NCBI GenBank assembly: GCA_017938205.1
Contig: JAGBCA010000001.1
Span: forward strand, 71,257 to 122,157
Direction: 5' to 3'
DNA: 50,901 bases
From: Clostridia bacterium
Lineage (GTDB): Bacteria; Bacillota; Clostridia; Oscillospirales; CAG-272
How positions within the stretch are numbered: position 1 is the first letter of the stretch; every line of letters starts with the position of its first letter. Made by a program: the position numbers and the translations under genes. The notes under the pieces are model-generated. The model did no database searches. It was not told the origin of the DNA and worked only from the letters and a program-made list of their open reading frames with translations. Of this stretch, positions 1 through 9,384 are shown piece after piece.

Positions 1-2898
1 ATAATTTCCGACGTCGGAGGGCATAAACTCGCTATAGGAATACACCGTGACGTTTTGCAAGATCTCGTTTTGCTGGCCGATAAGGATCTCGTCATACGCC
101 TCGTGCGTGCCGTAATAATAGATCCTTCCGAGCGAGGTGCAGCCGGAGAATGCACCCGTGCCCATCTGCAAAAAGCCTGCAGGCATCACAACGCTTTCAA
201 GCGCGGAACAGTCACCAAAGGCAAAATCACTCAATATCTGCACGCTTGCGGAGAACGTGATATGCTTCAGAGAGGTGCAGCTTTTGAAGGCTTCAATTCC
301 GATCGTGCGCACACCCGCTCCGAGCGTAACGCTCGTGAGCCTGCGGCAGTTCCAGAACGCGCCGTCACCGATGATAACGACGCTATCGGGGATCACGATG
401 GAGCGAAGCTGGTTACAACCGTTGAAGGCAAACATTCCGATTTCCTTCAGCTTACTGCCGAGAGTCACGCTCGTCAGCCTCGAGCAGCCGTAAAACGAAT
501 AGCCGCCAAGCGTCAGAAGGCCGTCCGGGAGAGCAACGCTCGTGATCCTCTTGCAGGCAGTGAAGGCGTTCCAGCCGATCTCTGTCAGCGTGCTCGGCAA
601 CGAAAGGCTCGTGATCGGATAGTTCTCAAAGGCAAAACCGCCTACCTTCGTTACGCCCTCGGGGATCACAAGCGCCGTCAACAGCGTTCCGCCCACGTAA
701 AGCGATGTAGTTCCCTTCCAGATGGGATTGGCACGCGCATCCTCAAACGTAATGCCGCACCAGGTAGGAATATCCGTAGTATAAACGCTCGTGATATTAT
801 AGCAACCGTCAAAGGCCTTTGCTCCGACCGTCTTCAAGGACGCAGGGAGCGTAAGGGTGGTGATCTTCGAGCAGCCGTTGAAGGCCTGCGTGCCGATCCG
901 CACGAGGCTGCTCGGAAGCGGAATGGAAGCTAAGAGCTTGCAGTTTAGGAAGGCGTAGTCACCGATCTCGGTCACGTCCTCCGAAAGGTCCACGGCGGTA
1001 AGCGCCGTGCAGCCCGAGAAGGCGTTGACAGGTACTACGGTGATCTTGCTGCCAAGCTCTACCGTTTGCAGAGCCGTGCAGCCAAAGAAGGCCTCGCTCC
1101 CAAGCGCGCCCACGGAATCGGGAACGGACAGCGCGGCAATTCCGCTGCATCCGTAAAAGGCAGAATTTCCGATGCTTTCAAGCCCCTCGGCGATCTCTAT
1201 GCTCGTGAGGCTGATACAGTTATAAAAGGCAAAATTTCCAATGCCCTTCACGCCGCTCGGTATAATAAGCTTCTCCACAATTGAGTTGTTAAGATACAAC
1301 GTAGCGCCCGCAAACATAGGGTTTGCGGTATTATTTGCAAACAAAACTTTGCACCAGGATGCAACATCCTCGATATAAACACTCTTCAGAAGGTCACAGC
1401 TAACGAATGCCGATGCGCCAACGGATGCAACGCTTTTCGGAATTGCAATGCTCGTAAGGCCAAGACAGTTATAGAATGCGGATGCACCGATGGATGGCGT
1501 TCCGTCGCAGAGCGTAACGCTCGCAAGATTTTCACAGCCGTAGAACGCATAGTCTCCGAGCGCCGCATTTCCCGTCACGATCACATCGCTTAAAACGGCA
1601 GGAACGGCGGTGGCATTTCCCGAATAATTCGATGCACCGAAGAGATAACCGATAAAGGTATTTTGCGTTTTACTGCCGCCGACGAAGGGCACGGTCAGCG
1701 ATCGGATCGCTTGGCAACCCTCAAAGGCACCTGCTCCGATCTCGGTCACGCTGCCGGGCAGTGTCACGCTCGTGAGCTTTCCATAGCCTGCAAAGGTATT
1801 GGTATGTACCTTCGTTACCCCTGCGGGGACGGAAAGATCCGTAACGAGCGTCTCACCAAGGTAGAGGCTTTGCGCGGTGGACAGCGGGTTTGCCGAGGGG
1901 GCCTTGAAATCAATGCCGCAGAATGAGGAAATATCCGAAACGTATACGGCGGAAAGCGCGGTACAGCTTGCGAAGGCCGCATCCGCGACCGTCCGAAGTC
2001 CGTTTCCGAGCGTTACGCTCGCAAGCGCCGAGCAACCGCTGAACGCATTCTCTCCGATTGCCGTCACGCTATCGGAGACCGTCAAGCTCTTAATGCCCTT
2101 AAAGCCATGGAACGCCATGGCGCTGATCGCGCTTACATCCTTTGGAACATAAACATTCGTTGTATAGCTGCCGCCAAGATAAAGCTTTTCCGCAAAGAAA
2201 AGCGGGCTTGCGCTTTCATCCGCAAGCGTGACCTTGCACCAAGAGGAGAGACTGCGCAGATGCACGTTTTCGATCGCCTCACAGCCGAGGAACGCTTCCT
2301 TTGCGATCGTGGATACGCCCTTGCCCACGGTTACGTCCTTCAGTGCCGTACAGCCCGAAAACGCCTTGCGGCCGATCGTGGTAACGCCGTCTCCGATCTG
2401 AACGCTCGTAAGCGCCGTGCAGCCCTCAAAGGCCGAAACGCGAACGGCCGATACGCTGTCGGGGATCACGATGCCCGTAAGCGCCGTGCAGCCCTCAAAG
2501 GTAGAAAGATCGATCAGCGTGACGCTCTTGCCAAGCGTCACATTCTTGAGTGCCGTACAGCCTAAAAACGCCTTATTGCCAATATCCGTCACGCTATCGG
2601 GGATCACGATGCTCTTGATCGCGGTGTTTCCCGAAAAAGCCTCGGCGGCGATCTCGGTCACGGCCGCCCCCTCAAAGGTGGCAGGGATCACGATCTCCGC
2701 AGAAGGCTCCGCCTCACCGAGCGAAACCGCGTAAGTCCCGTCCCACCGCAGGGTATATACAAGCCCCTGCGCATCCGTTCCCACCTGCGTTTGCGGCGTG
2801 ACGCCCCCTTGCGTTCCGCCAATGGCACAAGAGCCAAGGCACAGCAAAGCGCAAACCGCAAGACACGAGAAAAGCACCGTTGTTATGCGTTTTTTCAT
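1..2898 (-). CDS. BspA-like leucine-rich-repeat lipoprotein (C-terminus beyond window)
   Basis: This is one uninterrupted minus-strand frame of 966 codons running off the left edge, so the C-terminus is missing. The start ATG at 2898 follows GGAG by 8 bases. The first 24 residues form a lipoprotein signal peptide (basic start, hydrophobic core, lipobox L21-G22-S23-C24), so the mature protein should be anchored outside the membrane. The rest is about 23-residue LRR_5 repeats of the kind xxIGxxAFxxCxxLxSVxLPxSV. Four short modules with a W/F-C-K/G core (Cys near residues 221, 327, 516 and 714), each followed by an ANP-like stretch, break up the array. Such proteins are known as surface adhesins or scaffold proteins; the ligand cannot be inferred. 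It has its own promoter and is divergent from alaS. Family call is sure; function is not. Confidence 0.93.
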   Translation of the reverse strand, partial: MKKRITTVLFSCLAVCALLCLGSCAIGGTQGGVTPQTQVGTDAQGLVYTLRWDGTYAVSLGEAEPSAEIVIPATFEGAAVTEIAAEAFSGNTAIKSIVIPDSVTDIGNKAFLGCTALKNVTLGKSVTLIDLSTFEGCTALTGIVIPDSVSAVRVSAFEGCTALTSVQIGDGVTTIGRKAFSGCTALKDVTVGKGVSTIAKEAFLGCEAIENVHLRSLSSWCKVTLADESASPLFFAEKLYLGGSYTTNVYVPKDVSAISAMAFHGFKGIKSLTVSDSVTAIGENAFSGCSALASVTLGNGLRTVADAAFASCTALSAVYVSDISSFCGIDFKAPSANPLSTAQSLYLGETLVTDLSVPAGVTKVHTNTFAGYGKLTSVTLPGSVTEIGAGAFEGCQAIRSLTVPFVGGSKTQNTFIGYLFGASNYSGNATAVPAVLSDVIVTGNAALGDYAFYGCENLASVTLCDGTPSIGASAFYNCLGLTSIAIPKSVASVGASAFVSCDLLKSVYIEDVASWCKVLFANNTANPMFAGATLYLNNSIVEKLIIPSGVKGIGNFAFYNCISLTSIEIAEGLESIGNSAFYGCSGIAALSVPDSVGALGSEAFFGCTALQTVELGSKITVVPVNAFSGCTALTAVDLSEDVTEIGDYAFLNCKLLASIPLPSSLVRIGTQAFNGCSKITTLTLPASLKTVGAKAFDGCYNITSVYTTDIPTWCGITFEDARANPIWKGTTSLYVGGTLLTALVIPEGVTKVGGFAFENYPITSLSLPSTLTEIGWNAFTACKRITSVALPDGLLTLGGYSFYGCSRLTSVTLGSKLKEIGMFAFNGCNQLRSIVIPDSVVIIGDGAFWNCRRLTSVTLGAGVRTIGIEAFKSCTSLKHITFSASVQILSDFAFGDCSALESVVMPAGFLQMGTGAFSGCTSLGRIYYYGTHEAYDEILIGQQNEILQNVTVYSYSEFMPSDVGNY

Positions 2899-2954
2899 TG
2901 ATTTTTCTCCTCGCTATTCGTATGCATGCATTTTTCGCATAAATGTTCATTGTA

Positions 2955-2983
2955 AGTATAGCACAGTTTGTAAAAAAAGTAAA
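2955..2983 (-). promoter_or_regulatory. sigma-A promoter of the LRR lipoprotein gene
   Basis: On the minus strand, TTTACT (2978-2983) and TATACT (2955-2960) are separated by exactly 17 bases. The transcript would start near 2948, about 50 bases before the ATG. Confidence 0.7.
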
Positions 2984-3078
2984 TAAGGAGAAAAGAACAA
3001 ACGCGCGCACATTTGTAAAAAATATATAAACGCACGCCTTTGCGCAACAAAGGGCAGCCCACGCTTTGGTTTTTCCTC

Positions 3079-3107
3079 TTGACACGCGCGCAAAATATGT
3101 GTATAAT
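3079..3107 (+). promoter_or_regulatory. consensus sigma-A promoter of alaS
   Basis: Perfect TTGACA (3079-3084), a 17-base spacer and perfect TATAAT (3102-3107). The resulting leader is only about 50 bases, too short for a T-box riboswitch, so alaS seems to be expressed constitutively. Confidence 0.88.
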
Positions 3108-3164
3108 ATTAAGTTAGGAAAATATGTTACTTCGGCACTTTTTCTGCCGATCGGAGGTTTTTTT

Positions 3165-5783
3165 ATGAAATGGACGTCACTCAACGAGCTGAGAGAAAAA
3201 TTTCTCTCCTATTTTGAGAGCCGCGGGCACGTGCGCCTGCCGAGCTACTCGCTCGTTCCCAACAACGACAAATCCCTGCTCCTGATCAACTCGGGCATGG
3301 CGCCGATGAAGAAGTTCTTCACCGGGGAGGACACCCCTCCCGGAACGCGCGTTTGCACCTGCCAGAAGTGCATTCGTACCCCCGACCTTGACCGCGTGGG
3401 ACACACGGCGCGCCACGGCACGTATTTTGAGATGCTCGGAAACTTCTCCTTCGGAGATTACTTCAAGGACGAGGCGATCCCGATGGCGTGGGAATTTCTG
3501 AACGGCGTTCTCGAGATCCCTAAGGATCTGCTCTGGCCCTCGGTTTATGAAGAGGACGATGAGGCATACGCCATCTGGAGAGACAAGATCGGCATTGACG
3601 AGAGCCACATCGTTCGCCTCGGCAAGGCGGACAACTTCTGGGAGCACGGCACCGGCCCCTGCGGCCCCTGCTCCGAGATCTATTTTGACCGCGGCGAGGC
3701 CTACGGCTGCGGCAGTCCGGACTGCAAGCCCGGATGCGACTGCGATCGCTTCATGGAGATCTGGAACAACGTATTCTCTCAGTTTGATAACGACGGCAAG
3801 GGCAACTACACCGAGCTGAAGCAGAAAAATATCGACACGGGCATGGGCCTTGAGCGTCTTGCCTGCGTAATGCAGGGTGTGGACAACCTCTTTGAGGTGG
3901 ACACCGTGCGCCGCATTCTTGACACGGTTTGCTCCATTGCGGGCAAGACCTACGGCAAGGACAAGGAAAACGATATTTCCATCCGCGTGGTGACCGACCA
4001 TATCCGTAGTGCTACCTTTATGATCTCGGACGGCGTGATCCCCTCCAACGAGGGTAGAGGCTACGTGCTTCGCCGCATTCTCCGCCGCGCCTGCCGCCAT
4101 GGCAAGCTTCTCTCCATTGAGAGAAAGTTTTTGCCTGAGCTCTGTGAGATCGTGATCGAGCAGAACGAGGGCGCATATCCCGAGCTTGCCGAAAAGGCAG
4201 AATATATCCTTAAAGTGATCAACCTTGAGGAGGACCGCTTCCGTCAGACGCTGGATGCAGGTCTTGCCATGCTTTCAAAGAAGCTCGATGAGCTTTCCGC
4301 CGAGGGTGCAAAGGCGCTTTCGGGCGCGGAGGCCTTCAAGCTTTACGATACCTACGGCTTCCCCGTGGATCTGACGCGTGAGATCGCCGCCGAGGCAGGC
4401 ATTGCCTTGGACGAGGAGGGCTTCACCGCGCTGATGAACGAGCAGAAGGCGCGCGCACGCGCCGCAAGAGGCAATATTTCGGGCTGGTCGAAGGATTCGC
4501 TCGGTGCGCTTGCATCGCTTTCGAAAACCGTATTCTTCGGCTATGAGAGCCTTTCCTGCGAGGCCAAGCTTCTTGCCATCCTCGTGGACGGCGAGAGCAC
4601 CGAGAGCCTTTCCGAGGGAGAGGCGACCCTGGTATTTGACCGCACCGTATTTTACGGCGAGGGCGGCGGCCAGGTGGGTGACAAGGGAACGATCTCCCTT
4701 GGCGACACCCTTCTTACCGTAACAGACACAAAGAAAACCGACGGCGTTTACCTGCATATGGTAACGCTTGAAAACGGAAGCATCCGCGTTGGAGATACAC
4801 TGACGCTTTCCGTGGATGGCACGCGCCGCGCCGCCATTGCCCGCAACCACACGGCGGCACACCTTTTGCAGAGTGCTCTGCGTTCCGTTCTCGGTACGCA
4901 CGTGAAGCAGGCAGGCTCGTACGTGGACGAGCACGAGATGCGCTTTGACTTCTCGCATCTCTCGGCCATGACGGCAGAGGAGCTTGCAAGGGTTGAGGCG
5001 CTCGTAAACGAGGCGATCCTTCTCGCCGAGCCCGTCACCACCACCGTGACGGATATGGAGGGTGCAAAGGCACTTGGTGCGATCGCCCTCTTTGATGAAA
5101 AATACGGCGACAGCGTTCGCGTGCTTAAGGCAGGCAGCACGAGCACCGAGCTTTGCGGCGGTACGCACGTGCAGAACACGGGCGCGATCGGTCTATTTAA
5201 GATCACGGCAGAATCCTCCGTGGCGGCAGGTGTTCGCCGCATCAGTGCCGTAACGGGACTTGGCGTTCTTTCTTTGCTTGCAAGCAAGGATGCGCTGCTC
5301 ACAGAGGCGGCGAAGGAGCTCAAATGCCAAAACGCAGCAGACGTTGCCAAGAAGGCCTCCGCCCTGCAGGCAGAGCTCAAGGAGGCAAAGCGTACCGCAG
5401 AATCCCTGCAGGCAAAGCTTGCCAATCAGAAGCTCGAGGGGCTTCTCTCCTCCTTTGAGAGCGTGAAGAACTTCCGCGTTCTGACCGCAAAGCTTGAAAT
5501 GCGCCCCGATGCGGTACGCGGTCTTTGCGACACCGTGAAGGCAAAGGAGCCGATGGGCGTTTGCGTATTCGCCGTTGTGAACGAAGGCAAGCTGAACTTT
5601 GTTGCCGCGGCAGGTGCCGAGGCCGTAGGGGCAGGCGCACACGCAGGCAAGATCCTCTCCGAGATCTCCGTGATCTGCGGCGGCAAGGGCGGCGGCCGTC
5701 CCGACAATGCAATGAGCGGCGGCAAGGATCTTGATAAGATCGACGAGGCGCTTGCAAAGGTAAAAGAGATCCTGGCAAGATAA
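3165..5783 (+). CDS. alaS: alanine--tRNA ligase
   Basis: AlaRS charges tRNA(Ala) with alanine in the cytoplasm and hydrolyses mischarged Ser/Gly-tRNA. The 872-residue product has the class II catalytic core at the N-terminus (MKWTSLNELREKF..., then the HTARHGTYFEMLGNFSFGDY region), an insert with Cys pairs (YGCGSPDCKPGCDC), the editing domain with zinc ligands HTAAH starting at H562 and CGGTH at C664/H668, and a C-terminal coiled coil plus a Gly-rich tail. The length matches the family. The ATG at 3165 is preceded by GGAGG with a 7-base gap; an upstream in-frame start at 3066 lies inside the promoter and is rejected. The gene is monocistronic, between a consensus promoter and a rho-independent terminator. 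It points towards oriC, opposite to the expected fork direction. Confidence 0.98.
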   Translation: MKWTSLNELREKFLSYFESRGHVRLPSYSLVPNNDKSLLLINSGMAPMKKFFTGEDTPPGTRVCTCQKCIRTPDLDRVGHTARHGTYFEMLGNFSFGDYFKDEAIPMAWEFLNGVLEIPKDLLWPSVYEEDDEAYAIWRDKIGIDESHIVRLGKADNFWEHGTGPCGPCSEIYFDRGEAYGCGSPDCKPGCDCDRFMEIWNNVFSQFDNDGKGNYTELKQKNIDTGMGLERLACVMQGVDNLFEVDTVRRILDTVCSIAGKTYGKDKENDISIRVVTDHIRSATFMISDGVIPSNEGRGYVLRRILRRACRHGKLLSIERKFLPELCEIVIEQNEGAYPELAEKAEYILKVINLEEDRFRQTLDAGLAMLSKKLDELSAEGAKALSGAEAFKLYDTYGFPVDLTREIAAEAGIALDEEGFTALMNEQKARARAARGNISGWSKDSLGALASLSKTVFFGYESLSCEAKLLAILVDGESTESLSEGEATLVFDRTVFYGEGGGQVGDKGTISLGDTLLTVTDTKKTDGVYLHMVTLENGSIRVGDTLTLSVDGTRRAAIARNHTAAHLLQSALRSVLGTHVKQAGSYVDEHEMRFDFSHLSAMTAEELARVEALVNEAILLAEPVTTTVTDMEGAKALGAIALFDEKYGDSVRVLKAGSTSTELCGGTHVQNTGAIGLFKITAESSVAAGVRRISAVTGLGVLSLLASKDALLTEAAKELKCQNAADVAKKASALQAELKEAKRTAESLQAKLANQKLEGLLSSFESVKNFRVLTAKLEMRPDAVRGLCDTVKAKEPMGVCVFAVVNEGKLNFVAAAGAEAVGAGAHAGKILSEISVICGGKGGGRPDNAMSGGKDLDKIDEALAKVKEILAR

Positions 5784-5831
5784 GCGAAAGCACGAAAAAA
5801 ACGAGCTAAGGCTCAGCCGATCAATTATTTA

Positions 5832-5863
5832 AACGCAGGGGTACAATATCCCCTGCGTTTTTT
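5832..5863 (+). terminator. rho-independent terminator of alaS
   Basis: A perfect 10-bp stem AACGCAGGGG/CCCCTGCGTT with an 8-base loop runs into a T tract, 48 bases after the alaS stop. Confidence 0.88.
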
Positions 5864-5871
5864 GTATAACG

Positions 5872-5898
5872 AAAACCCCGTCATGGTAGCGGGGTTTT
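5872..5898. terminator. second hairpin, possibly a bidirectional terminator
   Basis: Stem AAAACCCCG (5872-5880) and CGGGGTTTT (5890-5898) with a 9-base loop. It has A/T arms on both sides, so it could act in either direction; a backup terminator after alaS is the simplest reading. Confidence 0.55.
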
Positions 5899-6133
5899 AC
5901 GGGGGCTATGCCCGAATTTGCAATACCGCCCGCTAAGCGAGTGGAGGATCGTGTTGCTTCATCCGCCGAGGCCGTTACAGCATCGCTCAGGGAGTTCACA
6001 CATAACATTGTAGGGAAAGGCCTCCGGACTGTACATTTTCACACGAAGATCCGGAATTTTGCCCCTGCGCTTTTGGGAGATATTTAAGCGGATTTTTTAA
6101 GTTATCAAGAAACTATTTTTTGAAATTTTAATA

Positions 6134-6151
6134 TGTAAATTATTGTTTACA
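6134..6151. repeat. 18-bp near-palindrome TGTAAA-N6-TTTACA
   Basis: TGTAAATTATTGTTTACA, with 6-bp arms and a 6-base centre. It is related to the copies at 12512 and 46973 and occurs in the same type of T-rich non-coding setting. Confidence 0.6.
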
Positions 6152-6393
6152 TTAAAAACGCTTTTTAAGATAAAAAACAGCCGTTTTTTGCTATATTTTA
6201 CCAAATTTGAGGCGTTTTTGTGGGTTTTTGCTTTATCCCTTGAATTTCTTTTGTACGCGTTTGATTTTTTCTTGATTTTTTTTGCATCAAGATCTGTTTT
6301 ATTGAATTTTTTCATTAAAAACACTGATTTTTTTGTATTTTTCTCATGTTTTTCTAAAAAATTTTCGTAAAATACTAAAAATCCGTTTTTTTG

Positions 6394-6419
6394 AATTCGC
6401 AAATAATTGTTTGCGAATT
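6394..6419. repeat. 10-bp inverted repeat, variant of the TGTAAA-N6-TTTACA motif
   Basis: AATTCGCAAA (6394-6403), centre TAATTG, TTTGCGAATT (6410-6419): perfect 10-bp arms. The AAA-N6-TTT core is the same as in the 18-bp motif, but with GC outer arms. No T tract follows, so it is not an obvious terminator. Confidence 0.55.
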
Positions 6420-6579
6420 ACGGTATTTTCAACCCGTTTTTTGCAAAATATTTCATTTTTAAAAATATCTCTGAGGCGATTTTGCAAATTTTGCGTTTTT
6501 TCGCGTTTTTCGTGCCCAAAGAGAGGTCAAAACGGAGCGGATTTTTGCCAAAAAATCAAAATTTCATGCAAAAATTTCA

Positions 6580-6597
6580 TGTTAACTATTATTTTCA
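6580..6597. repeat. diverged copy of the 18-bp motif
   Basis: TGTTAACTATTATTTTCA differs from the copy at 12512 at two positions and shares the centre CTATTA exactly. Confidence 0.5.
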
Positions 6598-6674
6598 TTT
6601 TGCGTTATTTTTCTTGCCGAAAAGATACGCAAATTTAATCCCCAAAAAAACAATTGTCAAACTGTAAATTTGAT

Positions 6675-6713
6675 AAAAAAAGAAGCACACCGAGCAGATG
6701 TGCTTCTTTTTTT
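6675..6713. terminator. strong terminator after the histidine phosphatase gene
   Basis: A 15-bp A/T-flanked stem (6675-6689 with 6699-6713, core GAAGCACA/TGTGCTTC) and a 9-base loop. It lies 16 bases past the stop of the minus-strand gene at 6729 and reads as a terminator on both strands. Confidence 0.85.
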
Positions 6714-6728
6714 AAACGGAGCATTCGA

Positions 6729-7370
6729 TCATTCAAAGCGTGTAACACCAACATCGGCAAGATGCCCGTCCTCTGAATAGCGAACGAGTGAAAGCTTACC
6801 GTTTTCATACGATAGTGTAGTGATCGATGCATTGGTCGGGAAGGGAAATTCCTTTCCTACGCGCTCAGGCGGCATACCGATGATCTTCGCAACCGCCGCG
6901 CGAAATATACCCGCATGGCCGCCAATCAGAAGTGTTTCTCCAAGATGCTTTTCTCCAAGGGCCAGGAGTGTATTTATAACGCGATCAGCCGCATCCTGCA
7001 CGTATTCGCCCTTCGGCGGCGTAGAAAGCGCAAAATTCGCCCGCCAAAGCTCCCAAAACGTATATGGCCAGCGATGTACGATATCCTTAATAAACATTCC
7101 TTCCCATAATCCAAGGTAGATTTCCCTCAGATCATCCAGGCACTGAACCGCTAAACCACGGTGCAAAGCGTGGGGAATCACCGTATTTTTTGCGCGAATC
7201 AGGGGCGAGGAATACACCGCATCAATATGTAAGTCCTTCATATATTCAAAGGTCGCCGCAGCTTGCAGATAGCCAAGCTCGGATAGATCAAGATCCGTGT
7301 GACCAAGCGTGCGATTTTCAAGATTTCCAATGCTTTGTCCGTGCCGAACAAGATAAAAGGTTGTTTTCAT
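6729..7370 (-). CDS. histidine phosphatase family protein (phosphoglycerate mutase-like)
   Basis: The 213-residue product opens with the branch signature LVRHGQS (RHG at residues 9-11, His10 the phospho-acceptor) and has the second conserved histidine in the GGHAGIFRA region. Arg, Glu and the late His complete the known phosphatase pocket. The size is that of cofactor-dependent phosphoglycerate mutase-like phosphatases (CobC/PhoE/GpmB group), which act on small phosphate esters; the true substrate cannot be read from sequence. It is a single-gene unit with its own TTGCAA/TATACT promoter and a strong terminator. A glycolytic mutase role is possible but less likely than a broad phosphatase role. 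Confidence 0.9.
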   Translation of the reverse strand: MKTTFYLVRHGQSIGNLENRTLGHTDLDLSELGYLQAAATFEYMKDLHIDAVYSSPLIRAKNTVIPHALHRGLAVQCLDDLREIYLGLWEGMFIKDIVHRWPYTFWELWRANFALSTPPKGEYVQDAADRVINTLLALGEKHLGETLLIGGHAGIFRAAVAKIIGMPPERVGKEFPFPTNASITTLSYENGKLSLVRYSEDGHLADVGVTRFE

Positions 7371-7440
7371 TTAAGCTTCGCTTTCTGATTTTATGCGTTT
7401 TATGCAGCCATAATATATACGGCCGCTTTTCGATAATAGT

Positions 7441-7469
7441 AGTATACCATATGCACGCTGTTTTTGCAA
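7441..7469 (-). promoter_or_regulatory. sigma-A promoter of the histidine phosphatase gene
   Basis: On the minus strand TTGCAA (7464-7469), a 17-base spacer and TATACT (7441-7446), about 70 bases upstream of the ATG at 7370. Confidence 0.7.
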
Positions 7470-8554
7470 CTGCTTTCAAGTAAAAGTTAGCAAATTTTAT
7501 AATTACCATCCATCACCGCGTAAATCAATGTGGAATCCTTATTATAGAGCATTTTGATGCAAATTCCCCACATATTCGTTGTATTTGCATGGATTTAAGC
7601 TCACATTCTCCACAAAATCACCACAAATCGATTTTTTATAAAGCAAAAAGAACACCTCGCCCCACCGTTTAATTCTAATTTGAAAATTCAGACTTACTGT
7701 TTTCAAGAAAAAACTTCTTTAAAAATAAGCGAAAGCATCTAACAGATCTTTGTCGTAACAGTCGAATTTATATCGTATTTTTTACGATTTCTCTGTAGCA
7801 TAGACGGTTAGATCATATAATTATCACCTTATATATAAAGGTTTTGCCACTCATAACGCAACCGAAATTTTCGTGTTCGTACTTTTTACAATTTAAATAT
7901 TCAAAAAACAATAAAATAGGGCATAAATCACCCGAGCAATTGAGTAATTGCCATTATTTTCCATTTTTAGTAAATTCAAGCAATTTTGAACGAAATTTAT
8001 ACTGTAGAAAAGGACAATAAACCGCACAGCCAAGAGAATAAACAAGCAATAGAAGCTCCGAGAGGCTATATATAAATATAATTCAACCTTTGTTTCCGTC
8101 AACAACAATGCAAACACAAGCAAAAACCGGGAAATTATCAAAATCAGGCACTATTTTGCATCATTATTTGCTAAAAGTAGAAAGATTTGCTTTATTTTCG
8201 CCCAAAATACATCTATTTGTTTGGAAATAAGGTTGTTTTGCGCAAATTATCATGCTCTCCTTCAAAAAAAGCACAGAAAAAGGAGCTTATTTATCACTGT
8301 ATTGCTTTTAATTATCCGGATCGATGTCAAAAAGAACAAAACAAATCATCTATATCCCCGCATTGATTATATAAATTCATTATTTTCAGAAACCATATCA
8401 ATTATATATAATTCATATGCAGTTTAACACAGATTATACAAGACGATAGTGCTTTAACACGCCTCCGGAGGGCATTTTTAAGTTTTTTTCAATCTAAAAT
8501 ACACATTTGAAGCTTATTTTAGGTTATTTTTGCTTATAAAAAGCCATCTTTTAT

Positions 8555-8570
8555 TGTTTCACGTGAAACA
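8555..8570. promoter_or_regulatory. parS site 1
   Basis: TGTTTCACGTGAAACA, identical to the 16-bp Firmicutes parS consensus bound by ParB/Spo0J. Confidence 0.96.
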
Positions 8571-8653
8571 TTCGGCATTTTAATACAAACATCGTAGGCA
8601 ATCAATCATTTGTAACCTTAGAATTAAGCTCGAATTATATGTAATCCGTACGA

Positions 8654-8669
8654 TGTTTCACGTGAAACA
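8654..8669. promoter_or_regulatory. parS site 2
   Basis: A perfect TGTTTCACGTGAAACA; the palindrome extends by 3 bp on each side (CGA/TCG). Confidence 0.96.
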
Positions 8670-8856
8670 TCGCATAGATAAAAGAAAATTGAATATAATC
8701 GAACAATTATAAGTGAAACTACGGCATATGGAGCTATTTCTTCGCAATTATATGAAAAACAAAGGAAATAATACGGTTTGCGCTCAAATGCAGCAACATT
8801 TCATTGCACCTCCCTCTGTGTCAAAGCGATGGCCGAGCACTTGCGCCATATAGCAA

Positions 8857-8872
8857 TGTTTCACGTGAAACA
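8857..8872. promoter_or_regulatory. parS site 3 (inside a 30-bp perfect palindrome)
   Basis: A perfect 16-bp parS whose symmetry extends to 30 bp (8850-8879, outer arms ATAGCAA/TTGCTAT). Confidence 0.96.
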
Positions 8873-9224
8873 TTGCTATTAAATAAGGATATAAGCAAGT
8901 TTAACGCGGGCTATATCACAAAATACCGCTCAAGTACTGATATTTATCAGGCTTTATACATATCTCAAATAAGACACAACATTGGTATTATTTTGGCCCG
9001 ATCCTTGCAATTCTCCGCAAAAATATCTCTATTTATACCATTTCCGCGCACAAATAATGCAACGCAACACATTTTGGTTTAACTTTTATGTAATATTTGC
9101 ATGTATTTTATAATCCATGCTTGATTCTACTACGTGCAATGATTGATCCGGCATTCAGCAGCCCCAATGCATCAAAACCTCGTCATATGATTTATATTCT
9201 ATTTATATTCTATTCTACTTACAA

Positions 9225-9240
9225 TGTTTCACGTGAAACA
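9225..9240. promoter_or_regulatory. parS site 4
   Basis: A perfect TGTTTCACGTGAAACA, 59 bases upstream of the parA -35 box, so ParB spreading from it could affect parA transcription. Confidence 0.96.
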
Positions 9241-9298
9241 ATTCATAAATTTAGATTTAACCAAGTATTACTTTTTTACAAATATTTACGTGAAATTA

Positions 9299-9327
9299 TT
9301 GACTTTTTCGATGTTTTATGGCATAAT
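9299..9327 (+). promoter_or_regulatory. sigma-A promoter of parA
   Basis: TTGACT (9299-9304), a 17-base spacer, CATAAT (9322-9327). A small hairpin TGGCG/CGCCA (9356-9371) lies in the leader just before the GGAGG ribosome site. Confidence 0.65.
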
Positions 9328-9384
9328 TATATATATAATAAATAATGTGAGATTCTGGCGTTTTTACGCCATTTTGGAGGTTTT

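Larger units (their letters stand above)
5900..6670. other. non-coding T-rich island
   Basis: No credible gene is seen here. The first ~160 bases are of mixed composition. From about 6060 the plus strand is strikingly T-rich, with long T runs on one strand only. Short open frames on both strands are made of Phe/Leu or Lys/Asn runs and lack ribosome sites. The island holds three copies or variants of an 18-bp near-palindromic motif (6134, 6394, 6580), listed separately. Confidence 0.6.
7470..9298. other. about 1.8 kb non-coding centromere-like region upstream of parA
   Basis: Very AT-rich, with no open frame that has both a ribosome site and plausible protein composition. The only sharp signals are four identical 16-bp parS palindromes (8555-9240), a GC-rich palindrome CCTCCGGAGG near 8466 followed by T runs, and weak DnaA-box-like words (TTCCCCACA at 7564, TTCTCCACA at 7606). 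It most likely acts as the ParB loading zone. A small RNA cannot be excluded. Confidence 0.6.

Noticed and set aside
55-2734. Plus-strand open frames across the first 2.7 kb
   Set aside because: They lie antisense to a continuous 966-codon leucine-rich-repeat frame and have low-complexity composition without ribosome sites.
3108-3164. T-box riboswitch before alaS
   Set aside because: The leader is only about 50 bases and holds no antiterminator element; the same applies to ileS.
6097-6402. 101-codon Lys/Asn-rich frame in the T-rich island
   Set aside because: Composition follows the A-rich strand; no ribosome site or family.
7564-7614. DnaA-box-like TTCCCCACA and TTCTCCACA
   Set aside because: Only two weak words; the dense cluster between dnaA and dnaN is a far better origin.
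7893-8427. Short open frames of 68-82 codons in the parS region
   Set aside because: No ribosome site, AT-driven composition, and none similar to a known protein.
8804-9345. Peptides containing VSRET or MFHVKQ
   Set aside because: These are translations of the parS palindrome, not genes.
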